A DNA stretch of 64,000 bases from Leadbetterella lacustris (GTDB lineage Bacteria > Bacteroidota > Bacteroidia > Cytophagales > Spirosomataceae): contig OZ248424.1 in NCBI GenBank assembly GCA_965234335.1, positions 434,001 to 498,000 on the forward strand, read 5' to 3'. Numbering within the stretch: the first letter of the stretch is position 1; each line of letters begins with the position of its first letter. Shown here piece after piece: positions 1 to 9,411 of the stretch. Below the pieces are notes generated by a model. It had not been told where the DNA came from. It did no database searches and saw only the letters and a program-made list of their open reading frames with translations. A program made the position numbers and the translations under genes.

Positions 1-2391
1 CTTATTGGTTTCTATGGCCTTTACTACTTTGTTTTCAGTCAATTGACTTTCCACACGGTAAACAGATATTATTTACTGTTTAGTCTTGGTTTGAGTGTTT
101 TGATACCTTTTATTCCTACTACAAAAACCGAAGTTGAATATTTTACAGCCTCGGAATATCAAACCTCTCCCACTTTGGTTTTACCTCAAATACAAACAGA
201 AGTCTCAAGTGAAAATTTATTCAAAATTGAAAAAGTAAACAACCCATTATGGACGACTTTAGAGCTATCAGATTATACACTTCTCATTTACTATGTGGGT
301 CTTCTTATATCGATAACCCTACTTTTAAGAAATTTGTTATTGATTTTGAAAGTATTAAAAACTGAAGATTACGAGAAAAAAGCATCGAACTTAAAGCTAT
401 TTGAGACCAGCAGTTTCCTTCAAAATTCGTCCTTTTTCAATAATATTTTTATCAACTCAAAGCCACTCAGTCCAGACGAAAAATTCCTGATTATTGAACA
501 TGAAAGCTTGCATTACAAAAAATCACATACAATAGATCTACTGATGGTGGGAATTCTAAAATGTGTTTTCTGGTTTAATCCTGTCATTTATTTTCTGCAT
601 AAATCTCTGAAAGAAATACATGAATATGAAGTTGATAGCTTAATGTCAAAGTCTTTTAACAATAAGCAATATGCCCTTCTTCTATTAAAATTAGGCGTAA
701 CGAGAGAGTTCTCTTTCGTAAATCAAATGAGCAAAAAACCACTTTCAAAAAGGATACATTTCATTTTTAAACCCGCCACCATTCAAACAAAAAAATATCT
801 CTATTTGATTGCATTACCGCTAATTGCGGCTTCTGTTATGGCATTTACAAAAGAAAAGACTGTAAAGGTTTTAAAGGAAAAAAGCAGTCAGAGGGTTATC
901 GAAAAAATAGAAGCAAAAGCTTATCCATTAACAATTAAAAATGATAGAGATTATGCAACATGGGGATTCGTTTTCAGTTCTAAAATGTCAACAAATAACA
1001 TCTCGTTAAACTCACTCACAACCATAAAATACAATGGTTACAAATACGAAGTAAACCCAAATTCTTTAACTGAAAACACCATAAATGATGTCAATAAAGA
1101 ACTCAAGAAAAGAAACTTAGCCATAATAATTACAGAAAAAGACCTTGACTTTGATGGCAATTTCGAAAAATTAGGCCTTTCTATCAAACACCTAAAAAGT
1201 GGTAAAGCCTCAATACCAGTAATATTTGATATGGAAAAATGTAGAGAACAAGGACAAAATGGAGCACTTTTTGTTTTTGAAGCTTTTGATAGAAATTTCG
1301 CAAAATCGCAGATAAGCTACTTTTTCGGAAGTCCTCACTTAGTTATAAACAAGAGTCATTTAGAAAGGAGTAAGCATAACACTTTCAACATAAATTCAGA
1401 ATCCTCGATTATCAGCCATAGTTCCGATTTGATAACCTATACAGTTTACCCTGATAAACTAACCCTTAAAGCAGCACAACAAGCCAAAGCATATTTCTCC
1501 GAGAATGGTTTTAAGTTTGAGTTAAAAGATTACGAATCGGATGCGGCAGGGAATTTGACCAAAGTTAAGGTAGAGTTCGGAGACCAAAGCCGAACCTTTG
1601 ATTTGAATAAAATGCGTCATTCGGTAACATTAAAAAGCCAAGTGAATTCAAAACCACAAAGAATGGATGAATCGATGGTTTTTGAAGGAAATTTAAGAAC
1701 CAAAGCAACTAAAATATCAGTGAATAATTTCTGGTTTAAAGCCATAGAAAAATCAGGAAAGTATGAAATACTTAGTAATAACAAAGTTGAAAAGGCTCAA
1801 ATTTTAAATGAAAAAAAAGAAATTAGAACGGTGTATGAAACCAACTTCCTCGGAGATAATCCTTTGGTTATAATAAATGGCAAAGAATATCCTGCTGAAA
1901 TTTTGACAAGATTAAATTCCGAGAATAGTAGTTCTAGTTTTTCATTGCCAAATAACGAAAGAGCAATTCAAAAATATGGTGAAAAGGCCAGAGATGGTTA
2001 TTACGTATTAGATTCTCGTGCTGAATTTATTATAAGCGATCCCAAAAAACTGGTAATCGCAAAAGAAATAGCTGAAAAGCACTTAAACGCTCCAAAAAAA
2101 CGTGTTCTTCGCATTGGATACACTGATATTGACAAAAAAGAATACGAAAATATTTATATTCACAGAGAAGACAAAACCTTCATACACTTCGGTATAACTG
2201 TACCCAAAAATAACAAAGTTCTTTTTATGATAAACAACGAGCAAGTTACAGAAGATAAAATTGAAAACATGACACTGCAAATTGTGCAAGGAGCTTGTGG
2301 TGAGAAAATAGATGAAAGAATGATAAACCATTATGGAGACATTCTTAAAGGATATGATGGTTTTTTTATTCTAAAAACCAAAAAAAATTAG
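1..2391 (+). CDS. M56 (BlaR1-like) membrane metalloprotease, 5' end cut
   Basis: The frame is open from base 1, so the gene starts left of the window; the TTG at 43 is internal. The N-terminal part is hydrophobic and membrane-spanning. A zinc protease HExxH motif (HESLH) is encoded at 499-513, followed by another membrane segment near 790-850. This is the BlaR1/M56 layout, in which a membrane protease senses a signal and usually acts with a BlaI-type repressor encoded just upstream, here outside the window. The long C-terminal part (about 500 residues) holds segments resembling the TonB-receptor plug (NPLVIINGKEY... YGEKARDGYYVL, and a second near the end), a common tail in Bacteroidota M56 proteins. 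The substrate is unknown. The family call is firm; the sensing role is inferred. Confidence 0.85.
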   Translation, partial: LIGFYGLYYFVFSQLTFHTVNRYYLLFSLGLSVLIPFIPTTKTEVEYFTASEYQTSPTLVLPQIQTEVSSENLFKIEKVNNPLWTTLELSDYTLLIYYVGLLISITLLLRNLLLILKVLKTEDYEKKASNLKLFETSSFLQNSSFFNNIFINSKPLSPDEKFLIIEHESLHYKKSHTIDLLMVGILKCVFWFNPVIYFLHKSLKEIHEYEVDSLMSKSFNNKQYALLLLKLGVTREFSFVNQMSKKPLSKRIHFIFKPATIQTKKYLYLIALPLIAASVMAFTKEKTVKVLKEKSSQRVIEKIEAKAYPLTIKNDRDYATWGFVFSSKMSTNNISLNSLTTIKYNGYKYEVNPNSLTENTINDVNKELKKRNLAIIITEKDLDFDGNFEKLGLSIKHLKSGKASIPVIFDMEKCREQGQNGALFVFEAFDRNFAKSQISYFFGSPHLVINKSHLERSKHNTFNINSESSIISHSSDLITYTVYPDKLTLKAAQQAKAYFSENGFKFELKDYESDAAGNLTKVKVEFGDQSRTFDLNKMRHSVTLKSQVNSKPQRMDESMVFEGNLRTKATKISVNNFWFKAIEKSGKYEILSNNKVEKAQILNEKKEIRTVYETNFLGDNPLVIINGKEYPAEILTRLNSENSSSSFSLPNNERAIQKYGEKARDGYYVLDSRAEFIISDPKKLVIAKEIAEKHLNAPKKRVLRIGYTDIDKKEYENIYIHREDKTFIHFGITVPKNNKVLFMINNEQVTEDKIENMTLQIVQGACGEKIDERMINHYGDILKGYDGFFILKTKKN

Positions 2392-2398
2392 TTCATTA

Positions 2399-4030
2399 CT
2401 ACATCTTCAAACACTTCACAAAGTGATTCCGCTTGCCTACTTTAATGCGAAGTAGATAAAGCCCCGGGCCACCTTTTAGCTCTAAGTATACGTTGTGAAG
2501 ACCCGCTTGGTAAGCCTTTTCATGAATTAAACCCATTTCTTGGCCGTTTACGTGCGTCTGCACAATTCGCACCTGCCCTTGAAAGTAGAGTCGCATATTT
2601 AAAAATGCAGAATTGCCTTGTACAGGGTTTGGATAAAGCGTAAACTTGTCCTGCTCAGTTATATTCAAAGGACTCAATGGATTGTCTGGATTGTTCATAT
2701 CCATGTTTACCTTCGGCACGTCGGGAGGTGGTGGTAGGGTAATGTCTTGCTTGGTATTTTTCAAAAAACCCTTTTCTTCTATGTAAGCAAACTTTGAGCC
2801 CAATACATATTGAGCATATTCGGGTGTCTGGCCAAACCAACTCACCATTATTTCATAATAAACACTCCGAAAGTCGGTACGAAACCATAGATTCTGGAAA
2901 TCTCGAAAAGGCAAAAAAGCAAAATGAAACCCAAAGATTTCTCCTTTTACTGCTTCCCCAAAAGCGAAACCGACATTTGCAGTACCGTGGTCTGTTCCTA
3001 AGCTACCGTTTTCGTAGGGCCTTCTACCAAACTCCGAGGTGGTGATTCCGACCACTTTAGAAGCATGACCCAGCTGCTCTATGTCCGACTGAAACGCACT
3101 GATGGCCTCACTCAATTCGGCCAGAAGTCTAGAATGTACACCGTCCAAAACGCCCTGATTGGAGTGCGTATCGTAGCCATGATGCTCCACAAAATATACC
3201 TTTGATTTCAGCCCGCCATTTATCAACCTTGCCACCAATTTGAGTTGATTTGCCAATGATTGATTTTCATATTTTTCAATATTCTTACCGTTATCAAAGG
3301 CTTTCTTGATTACTTTAGAATATTCGTTAACCTCCTGCCCAACATTATTGATATAGTCAAATTCACTCATAAAATAAGCCGACCCGCCAATATTGATTTT
3401 ATTGGACTCAACCGCCTTAGCCTGACTGTAAAGCTGCTCAACATCTTCCAAGACGATAGATTTTTCGCCGGTTTCACCCAAAAACATTAACGAAGGGTAC
3501 TGCCCAATTTGTAAACAAAATGGACTATCGGTTTGCTCAGAAGGTCTAACACGGTCAAAATACCTACCCAACCACCCAGATTTCAGCGGCTCGATGTCAT
3601 TGTTAGGCACTATACCGCTCAACCAAATATCTGTAGATCTAAAATGCGAATAGTTGGGATTGTGATAACCCAAACCATGCATAACAGCCAATTTACCTGC
3701 ATTAAACAAACCTAACATACCGTTTTTGGGTCCACGCTTAAGGTTTGGGTGCATGGCCATACCCAAGTCTTTGCTGATGGGTTCTACCAAATTTTTAGGA
3801 ATATGAAGCTTGGGTCTGTACAGGGTGTAGTAGGATTCCCACTCGTAAGGCGTGATGGTGTTCATGCCGTCGTTGCCACCAAACTGCTGGATAACAACCA
3901 AAATATTATCGTTTTGGACATTTGCTAATGCAGGCTCAAACGCACTCACTTGCATTTTTCCCAAAGATAGATTGGCAACTACACCAACGCCCATGGTGGA
4001 CTGCTTTATGAAATCTCTCCTTTTTGTCAT
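2399..4030 (-). CDS. DUF1501 family secreted protein with T9SS sorting domain
   Basis: The 543-residue protein starts with a twin-arginine-like leader (KRRDFIKQSTMGVG), so export is likely. The body matches the DUF1501 family, related to sulfatase/alkaline-phosphatase-like folds (QQFGGNDGMNTITPYEW; HHGYDTHSNQG; TTSEFGRRPYENGSLGTDHG). The last ~80 residues (from FTLYPNPVQGNS, ending VKCLKM) form a type A sorting domain of the type IX secretion system, so the product is probably released or anchored at the cell surface. It lies 3 bases downstream of the DUF1800 gene on the same strand, the usual pairing. The biochemical function of the pair is not established. The ATG at 4030 fits the leader. 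Confidence 0.9.
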   Translation of the reverse strand: MTKRRDFIKQSTMGVGVVANLSLGKMQVSAFEPALANVQNDNILVVIQQFGGNDGMNTITPYEWESYYTLYRPKLHIPKNLVEPISKDLGMAMHPNLKRGPKNGMLGLFNAGKLAVMHGLGYHNPNYSHFRSTDIWLSGIVPNNDIEPLKSGWLGRYFDRVRPSEQTDSPFCLQIGQYPSLMFLGETGEKSIVLEDVEQLYSQAKAVESNKINIGGSAYFMSEFDYINNVGQEVNEYSKVIKKAFDNGKNIEKYENQSLANQLKLVARLINGGLKSKVYFVEHHGYDTHSNQGVLDGVHSRLLAELSEAISAFQSDIEQLGHASKVVGITTSEFGRRPYENGSLGTDHGTANVGFAFGEAVKGEIFGFHFAFLPFRDFQNLWFRTDFRSVYYEIMVSWFGQTPEYAQYVLGSKFAYIEEKGFLKNTKQDITLPPPPDVPKVNMDMNNPDNPLSPLNITEQDKFTLYPNPVQGNSAFLNMRLYFQGQVRIVQTHVNGQEMGLIHEKAYQAGLHNVYLELKGGPGLYLLRIKVGKRNHFVKCLKM

Positions 4031-4033
4031 ATT

Positions 4034-5575
4034 CTAAAATAAGAAATATTCGGGTGCTTTTATTATTTCAAACAAAAAACTCCTCACTCTCTGACCAGCT
4101 TGATCTTTGTTTTTGATGATTTCATACCATTCATAGTCAGGTGCACCCCCCAAAAACACATTTTTGAACTTATTAAATCTATCCTCCGAGACAGGCCTAG
4201 CCAAAAATAACTCAATATACCGTTCTGTAAGAACTTTAACATCGCCACTACCTTCAATACTCAAGGCCCAGTCGGCCAATTCGGTATTGGTATTGTTGTT
4301 AATTATTTCTTTGACATAATAAATGGTTGTTGGTAATGTCTTTGTACTTATCCACGACCTATAACCTTTCCAACCAGCCACGTTTGGTGGATTAAAAAGC
4401 TCCAAACCAAGCGTTGACATTATATTCCGTGCCCACCTGTCTGGATATTTCAAATGTTTCAGCATACCTATGACGGTCTCGGCAGGCGATTTTATTTGAG
4501 CTCCAACATTCAAATCATCAAAAAAATGTTGACTTTTTAAAAGTCTTTTTAAAACTGGTTTAAGTTCAAAACCATTATCAATGACCAATTTAGCCATTTG
4601 GTCTATCACACGTGCATCACCTTTTTGAGGGTTGGCGTATACGAAATATTGGTATAGTTTGTTGCTAATAAATTTTGCAGCAACCTCTGTTTTCTTTGAA
4701 AGAATTACATCTATAAGCTTTTGAATAGAATTCTTGAAGACATTTTGTTCATTTACCTCATAGTTTACTGCAAAAACCTCTCCCATAAAAAACTTCGTGG
4801 ATTTGTCAAAATCGACAAGATTAAGAAATGGCTTATATGGAATGCCTTCATCTAAAAAATAATTAACTTTCCAACCCGTCAGAATTTTAGAGGCTTCTCT
4901 TACGTCTTGCTCTGTGTAGTTACCTACTCCCAAAGAAAAAAGCTCCATAAGTTCTCTAGCATAGTTTTCGTTCGGAGAGGCACTTATATTTAGATTACCA
5001 TTTAGATACTTGAGCATTGCCCCATCAATAGTGAGCTGCTCCAGTAAAGTTCTAAGGTTTCCAGCATAATTTTTGCGAAAAAGGTCATTTTGCCTGTACA
5101 TTGATACAGCTGGTATATTATCACAGCTTTGAAATTGAGTGGCAAAATGATCATGCCAAAACAAAACCATTTTTTCTAAAACACTGACCGTATCTTTCTT
5201 CATTAAGGTCACCCACCATTCTCCTAATACGTGGTTGTATTCGCCAAAAAGAAGATTTCTTTTGGCCTCGGCTTCCTCCCTTTGTTTCCCTGATAAATTC
5301 CCAGGGTTTTTGATGTGGTCATTATGAAAGAAAGGGGGGCTTGGGTTAATTGACGCATCGGCATTTTCAAATAATTCATCAACCACAAAGGCTGCTGTTT
5401 TTCCAACATATTTGTCAATAATAGAGTTGGATAGGCTAAAAGTGGCTCTTCTCAACAAATGTTGAACTTGAAGTCTGTTAAGTGGTTGTGTGTATTCACC
5501 CAAGTCGGCCGTTATGTCCAATCTGGAAATTGCAAACAAGCTACCAAAAAAATCTCTTCTCGAAACTACACCCAT
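4034..5575 (-). CDS. DUF1800 family protein, partner of DUF1501
   Basis: A DUF1800 protein of about 513 residues. The open frame begins at a TTG at 5599, but the ATG at 5575 gives a normal leader start (MGVVSRRDFFGSLFA) and is preferred. Family features include HLLRRATFSLS near the N terminus, MVLFWHDHFATQ, NENYARELMELFSLGVG and NPPNVAGWKGYRSWI. It is the first gene of a two-gene operon with the DUF1501 gene, 3 bases apart. DUF1800/DUF1501 pairs are widespread in Bacteroidota and Planctomycetota and are probably exported together, but no reaction is known. Unlike its partner, this protein lacks a C-terminal sorting domain. Confidence 0.88.
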   Translation of the reverse strand: MGVVSRRDFFGSLFAISRLDITADLGEYTQPLNRLQVQHLLRRATFSLSNSIIDKYVGKTAAFVVDELFENADASINPSPPFFHNDHIKNPGNLSGKQREEAEAKRNLLFGEYNHVLGEWWVTLMKKDTVSVLEKMVLFWHDHFATQFQSCDNIPAVSMYRQNDLFRKNYAGNLRTLLEQLTIDGAMLKYLNGNLNISASPNENYARELMELFSLGVGNYTEQDVREASKILTGWKVNYFLDEGIPYKPFLNLVDFDKSTKFFMGEVFAVNYEVNEQNVFKNSIQKLIDVILSKKTEVAAKFISNKLYQYFVYANPQKGDARVIDQMAKLVIDNGFELKPVLKRLLKSQHFFDDLNVGAQIKSPAETVIGMLKHLKYPDRWARNIMSTLGLELFNPPNVAGWKGYRSWISTKTLPTTIYYVKEIINNNTNTELADWALSIEGSGDVKVLTERYIELFLARPVSEDRFNKFKNVFLGGAPDYEWYEIIKNKDQAGQRVRSFLFEIIKAPEYFLF

Positions 5576-5714
5576 TCTTAAAGCTGAAAAGTGATACAAG
5601 TTATAGAGAAAACAGTGTTATACCAAATTAGAATTGTGTTAAAGGAAGTTTTGGACTGCATTCAAGCCAATAATAACTTCGTAAAATTATTAATAGGGTT
5701 TATGAAATATCACA

Positions 5715-5722
5715 TATATTTG
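5715..5722 (+). promoter_or_regulatory. Bacteroidota -7 promoter element (TATATTTG)
   Basis: TATATTTG is an exact match to the Bacteroidota -7 consensus TAnnTTTG, 31 bases upstream of the DUF1080 gene start at 5754. No clear TTTG -33 element sits at the usual distance, so the call rests on the -7 box and its position. Confidence 0.45.
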
Positions 5723-5753
5723 TGCTTGTTCAACTTATAAAAAAAAACGATAA

Positions 5754-6452
5754 ATGAAAAAGAGTATTTTTATTCTGATGGCCCTCTTGGTAGTTACGAC
5801 CTTTTCTTTTGCTCAAAAAAAAGGCAAGTGGGTCAAACTCAGTGATGGCAAAACCTTTAAAAACTGGCACATCTATAATCACGCCGGTGAACCCGTAAAC
5901 GCCAAATGGAAAATTGTAGACGGTGCGTTTGTATTTGACCATACCGCCAAAAGCGACTATAAAGTCAATGATTTGGTGTCGGATCAGTCATACGAAAACT
6001 TTGAGTTGGAGTTAGAATGGAAAATAGCCAAAAACGGCAACAGCGGAATCTTTTACGGGGTATTTGAAGACAAAAAATACAGCACGCCCTACTTAACAAG
6101 CCCAGAGATACAAGTATTAGACGACGAAGGTCATCCTGACGCAAAGCAAGGAAAAAATGGCAATCGCAAGTCGGGTTCTCTATACGACATGATACCTTCG
6201 GCCTCAAAAGGGCAACCTGCTGGTGAATGGAACAAAGTAAAAATCAAGAAATTGAACAACCAAGTAACAGTTTGGCAAAACGGCATATTGGCAGTAACCT
6301 ACCCAACTACAGGCCCAGAGTGGGATGCTATGGTAGCAGATAGCAAATTTAAAACTTGGGGAGGTTTTGGAAAATATCCAAAAGGAAAAATAGGTCTTCA
6401 GGATCATGGAAACGAGGTTTCTTTCAAAAAAATACGAATTAAGGAATTGTGA
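5754..6452 (+). CDS. DUF1080 (3-keto-disaccharide hydrolase-like) secreted protein
   Basis: A 232-residue protein with a Sec signal peptide (about residues 1-20, ending SFAQ) and one DUF1080 domain. This concanavalin-like beta-sandwich family is named in Pfam after a 3-keto-disaccharide hydrolase. Recognisable segments are WVKLSDGKTFKNWHIY, ELELEWKIAKNGNSGIFYG, SPEIQVLDDEGHPDAKQG, GSLYDMIPS and KGKIGLQDHGNEVSFKKIRI. It would act in the periplasm or at the surface on an oxidised glycoside. The gene is monocistronic: it has its own -7 box and a strong terminator follows. The double DUF1080 protein at 20496-21836 is a distant relative in the same window. Family call firm; substrate unknown. Confidence 0.88.
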   Translation: MKKSIFILMALLVVTTFSFAQKKGKWVKLSDGKTFKNWHIYNHAGEPVNAKWKIVDGAFVFDHTAKSDYKVNDLVSDQSYENFELELEWKIAKNGNSGIFYGVFEDKKYSTPYLTSPEIQVLDDEGHPDAKQGKNGNRKSGSLYDMIPSASKGQPAGEWNKVKIKKLNNQVTVWQNGILAVTYPTTGPEWDAMVADSKFKTWGGFGKYPKGKIGLQDHGNEVSFKKIRIKEL

Positions 6453-6476
6453 GATTTCTTGAAAACTTTCAAAATC

Positions 6477-6510
6477 AGACTCTCGAAATTAATTTGAGAG
6501 TCTTTTTTTT
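6477..6510 (+). terminator. Rho-independent terminator after DUF1080 gene
   Basis: AGACTCTC (6477-6484) pairs with GAGAGTCT (6496-6503) and is followed by a run of T to 6510. The AAATT/AATTT in the loop can pair further. Confidence 0.85.
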
Positions 6511-6579
6511 GTTCCAAAAACCACAACTCTAAAAGATTTTTCCTAAATTGAGGTCAACAAATTACCTTGACTCATTTAT

Positions 6580-8181
6580 ATGAAAAAAACATTATTTATT
6601 CTGCTTCTTGCTCCCTTTTTTGTTTTTAGTCAAATAAAAGACGCCCCGAACAGAACCGAAGGCGACGGCCCCTATAATAAACTCATAATCAGGGGTGTGA
6701 CTTTAGTAAATAGCACAGGTGCACCGCCACTTGGACCAGTAGATATAGTAGTAGAGAAAAACCGTATCAAAGAAATAAAGCAAGTCGGATATCCAGGAGT
6801 ACCCATAGACCCAAAACGCCGCCCCAAAGTCGAAGCTGGCGACAAAGAACTGGATTGCACGGGCATGTATCTAACACCGGGCTTTGTAGATATGCATGGA
6901 CACATAGGGGGCAGTTCACAGGGAACGCCTTCCGAATATGTTTTTAAACTTTGGATGGGTCATGGTATAACCACTATACGTGATCCCTCTGCCGGTAATG
7001 GACTCGAATGGACACTCAAACACAAACAAAAAAGCCTTAAAAATGAGATAGTAGCACCAAGAATATTGGCCTATACTGCATTCGGAATGGGTTCAGACAC
7101 GCCTATTTCAACACCAGAGCAAGCCAAAGAATGGGTTCGCAACAACGCCAAAAAAGGTGCGGACGGTATAAAGTTTTTTGGAGCTGAACCTGATGTTTTT
7201 AGAGCAGCCTTGGGCGAAAACAAGCTTTTGGGCTTGCGTTCGGCCTGTCATCATGCCCAATTAGAAGTGGCACGAATGAATGTTCTAGCCACTGCCAAAG
7301 CGGGTTTAACAACCATGGAGCATTGGTACGGTTTGCCAGAGGCCTTATTTGATGAAAGAACTTTGCAGAACTATCCTGCAGATTATAACTACAACAACGA
7401 ACAGCACAGATTTGAAGAAGCCGGTAAGCTTTGGAAACAAGCCGCTGAGCCGGGTTCAGAAAAATGGTATAAAGTGATGGACGAGCTACTCAAATTAGAC
7501 TTTACCCTTGACCCGACTTTTAATATTTATGAAGCCAACAGAGAGTTGATGTTGGCCAGAAGAGCCGAATGGCACGACGAATACACCCTGCCATCACTTT
7601 GGCGTTTTTATGGACCAAGCCGTATCTCCCACGGAAGTTACTGGCTCAACTGGGGCACAGAACAAGAAATCCAATGGAAAGAAAACTACAGAATTTGGAT
7701 GAGGTTTGTGAACGAATACAAAAACAAAGGTGGCCGTGTAACCACCGGCTCTGACTCTGGATTCATCTATCAGCTCTACGGATTTGCCTACATCAGAGAG
7801 TTGGAGCTCTTGCGTGAGGCAGGGTTTCATCCATTAGAAGTTATCAGAGCCGCAACCATAAAAGGAGCCGAGGCCTTGGGAATGGACAAAGAAATTGGCT
7901 CTGTGGAAGTTGGTAAACTGGCAGATTTTGCAATAATGGAAGAAAATCCCTTGGCTAACCTAAAGACACTATATGGAACTGGAGCCATAAAAGTGAACGA
8001 TAAAAACGAGGTGATAAGAGTGGGTGGAGTGAAATATACCGTAAAGGACGGTATCGTATATGATGCCAAAAAACTACTCGAGGACGTAAAAGTGATAGTA
8101 AAAAAAGCCAAAGATGAAGAAAACTATGAGATTCTTCAGCCCGGAGTTAAGAAAACTAGCGAGGGAAAACTGGGGAATTGA
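6580..8181 (+). CDS. Secreted amidohydrolase family metal-dependent hydrolase
   Basis: A 533-residue protein with a signal peptide (about residues 1-18, ending FVFSQ) and an amidohydrolase-superfamily barrel. Metal-binding features visible are the HxH pair in FVDMHGHIGG (H106, H108), GIKFFGAEPD, a later His in TTMEHWYG and the Asp in TTGSDSGF. The C-terminal SVEVGKLADFAIMEENPL is the family's usual end of the metal-dependent hydrolase fold (imidazolonepropionase/dihydroorotase-like). A periplasmic hydrolase of cyclic amides or peptides is expected; the substrate cannot be told. It stands alone between the DUF1080 terminator and a palindromic element. Confidence 0.85.
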   Translation: MKKTLFILLLAPFFVFSQIKDAPNRTEGDGPYNKLIIRGVTLVNSTGAPPLGPVDIVVEKNRIKEIKQVGYPGVPIDPKRRPKVEAGDKELDCTGMYLTPGFVDMHGHIGGSSQGTPSEYVFKLWMGHGITTIRDPSAGNGLEWTLKHKQKSLKNEIVAPRILAYTAFGMGSDTPISTPEQAKEWVRNNAKKGADGIKFFGAEPDVFRAALGENKLLGLRSACHHAQLEVARMNVLATAKAGLTTMEHWYGLPEALFDERTLQNYPADYNYNNEQHRFEEAGKLWKQAAEPGSEKWYKVMDELLKLDFTLDPTFNIYEANRELMLARRAEWHDEYTLPSLWRFYGPSRISHGSYWLNWGTEQEIQWKENYRIWMRFVNEYKNKGGRVTTGSDSGFIYQLYGFAYIRELELLREAGFHPLEVIRAATIKGAEALGMDKEIGSVEVGKLADFAIMEENPLANLKTLYGTGAIKVNDKNEVIRVGGVKYTVKDGIVYDAKKLLEDVKVIVKKAKDEENYEILQPGVKKTSEGKLGN

Positions 8182-8229
8182 ATTTTGATGAAAATTACTA
8201 TTTGAGTTTAGTAAAACAGGGATCGCTGT

Positions 8230-8365
8230 ATCAATGTCGTTTACTTAAGCTCCGATTTTAAGTCCATCTCCTATGGAGAGGTCGGAGTCGCGTTCGACTT
8301 TAGGACGGTCGGTCGCTGCCCTGAGGTTTTAGGGTAAATAAATACCTTAAGTAAACGACATTGAT
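8230..8365. mobile_element. MITE-like element with 20-bp perfect inverted ends
   Basis: ATCAATGTCGTTTACTTAAG (8230-8249) is matched exactly by its reverse complement at 8346-8365. The 136-bp unit has no ORF; inside are a CTCTCCTATGGAGAG hairpin and a TTTTAGGG stretch. The reverse complement of 44641-44756 aligns along its whole length (ATCAATGT ends, AAGTCC, ACGGT, GGTTT, ACTAAACGACAT), so it is a dispersed family rather than a lone hairpin. No target duplication could be defined. Confidence 0.6.
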
Positions 8366-8448
8366 TATTTTATTTAAAGTTTATTCCTGACTCCTCATTT
8401 TAATCCGTTTTCATAAAGAGAAAAGAAAATCATCTCTGAAAATAAAAA

Positions 8449-9300
8449 ATGCTCCGAATTCCATCCGAAATACAAGCCCATCAGTTTGAGTCTCTCAAGA
8501 TTCAAGACAATACTTTTGTGGCTTACCGGAGCGATGTGTATCCATCTAAAAACGACGTATTTTTTGAGGAAAATGCGGTAATTTATGTACTCGAAGGTGA
8601 CAAGATTTTCAGTAGCTCAAGTTCCGAAGTTCGTGTTCAGAAAGGCGACGTACTTTTTGTAAAAAGAGGTTATTACCTCATGTCGGAGTCTATCAACGAA
8701 GCCTACAAAAGTTTGGTGTTCTTTTTTGACGAAAAAATATTGAAAGAATTCGTCAGTCAAAACCTCGAGCTTTTCGAAAACACCTCAGCCATAGACCCGA
8801 ACAGCTCTTGGCTTTTAACCCTGAAATCGAACGAGGCTTTTGGCAAATATATAGAGTCCATTCTGCCTTATTTCAAAAGCAAAACCAAATATTTGAATCA
8901 ATTTCTAAAACTCAAAGTGCAAGAATTATTACTACACTTATTGGAGTTTGACCCAAATAATCAACTAAAAAATCTCCTTTTTTCAATATATTCGGGTCAA
9001 AAAGCGGACTTGGAATTTATACTAAATACATTTTATCTGAAACCCCTCAATCTTGATGAACTGGCGAAACTTTCAGGTAGAAGTTTGTCAGGATTCAAGC
9101 GTGAGTTTCAAAACATATTTGGCGAGGCTCCTGGACAGTGGATAAAAGACAAAAAACTTGAACACGCCGCATTTTTGATAAAAAACAAAATCGGCAATGT
9201 GGAAGAAGTAACCGAAACCATTGGCTACGAGAGTGTGTCACACTTTATTAAAAGTTTCAAGAAGAAATTTGGAATCACGCCCAACCAAATCAGCAAATAG
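8449..9300 (+). CDS. AraC family transcriptional regulator
   Basis: A 283-residue regulator. An N-terminal cupin-like sensor (about 1-130; IYVLEGDKIF, VQKGDVLFVKRGYY) is followed by a linker and a C-terminal AraC-type double helix-turn-helix (about 195-283; LNLDELAKLSGRSLSGFKREF and ETIGYESVSHFIKSFKKKFG). It lies 111 bases upstream of the TolC-HlyD operon in the same direction and may control it; that link is inferred from position only. The N terminus resembles the ExsA-like sensors seen in many Bacteroidota AraC proteins. Ligand unknown. Confidence 0.88.
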   Translation: MLRIPSEIQAHQFESLKIQDNTFVAYRSDVYPSKNDVFFEENAVIYVLEGDKIFSSSSSEVRVQKGDVLFVKRGYYLMSESINEAYKSLVFFFDEKILKEFVSQNLELFENTSAIDPNSSWLLTLKSNEAFGKYIESILPYFKSKTKYLNQFLKLKVQELLLHLLEFDPNNQLKNLLFSIYSGQKADLEFILNTFYLKPLNLDELAKLSGRSLSGFKREFQNIFGEAPGQWIKDKKLEHAAFLIKNKIGNVEEVTETIGYESVSHFIKSFKKKFGITPNQISK

Positions 9301-9411
9301 TTTTAAACCACCCCTTTGCTCATATTTTGCCCATTTTTGCCGTTCAAATAAATTATATAGCGACGAGTACCCTATCCTTATTAAAATTGTACTCAATTAT
9401 TGGATTAATGT

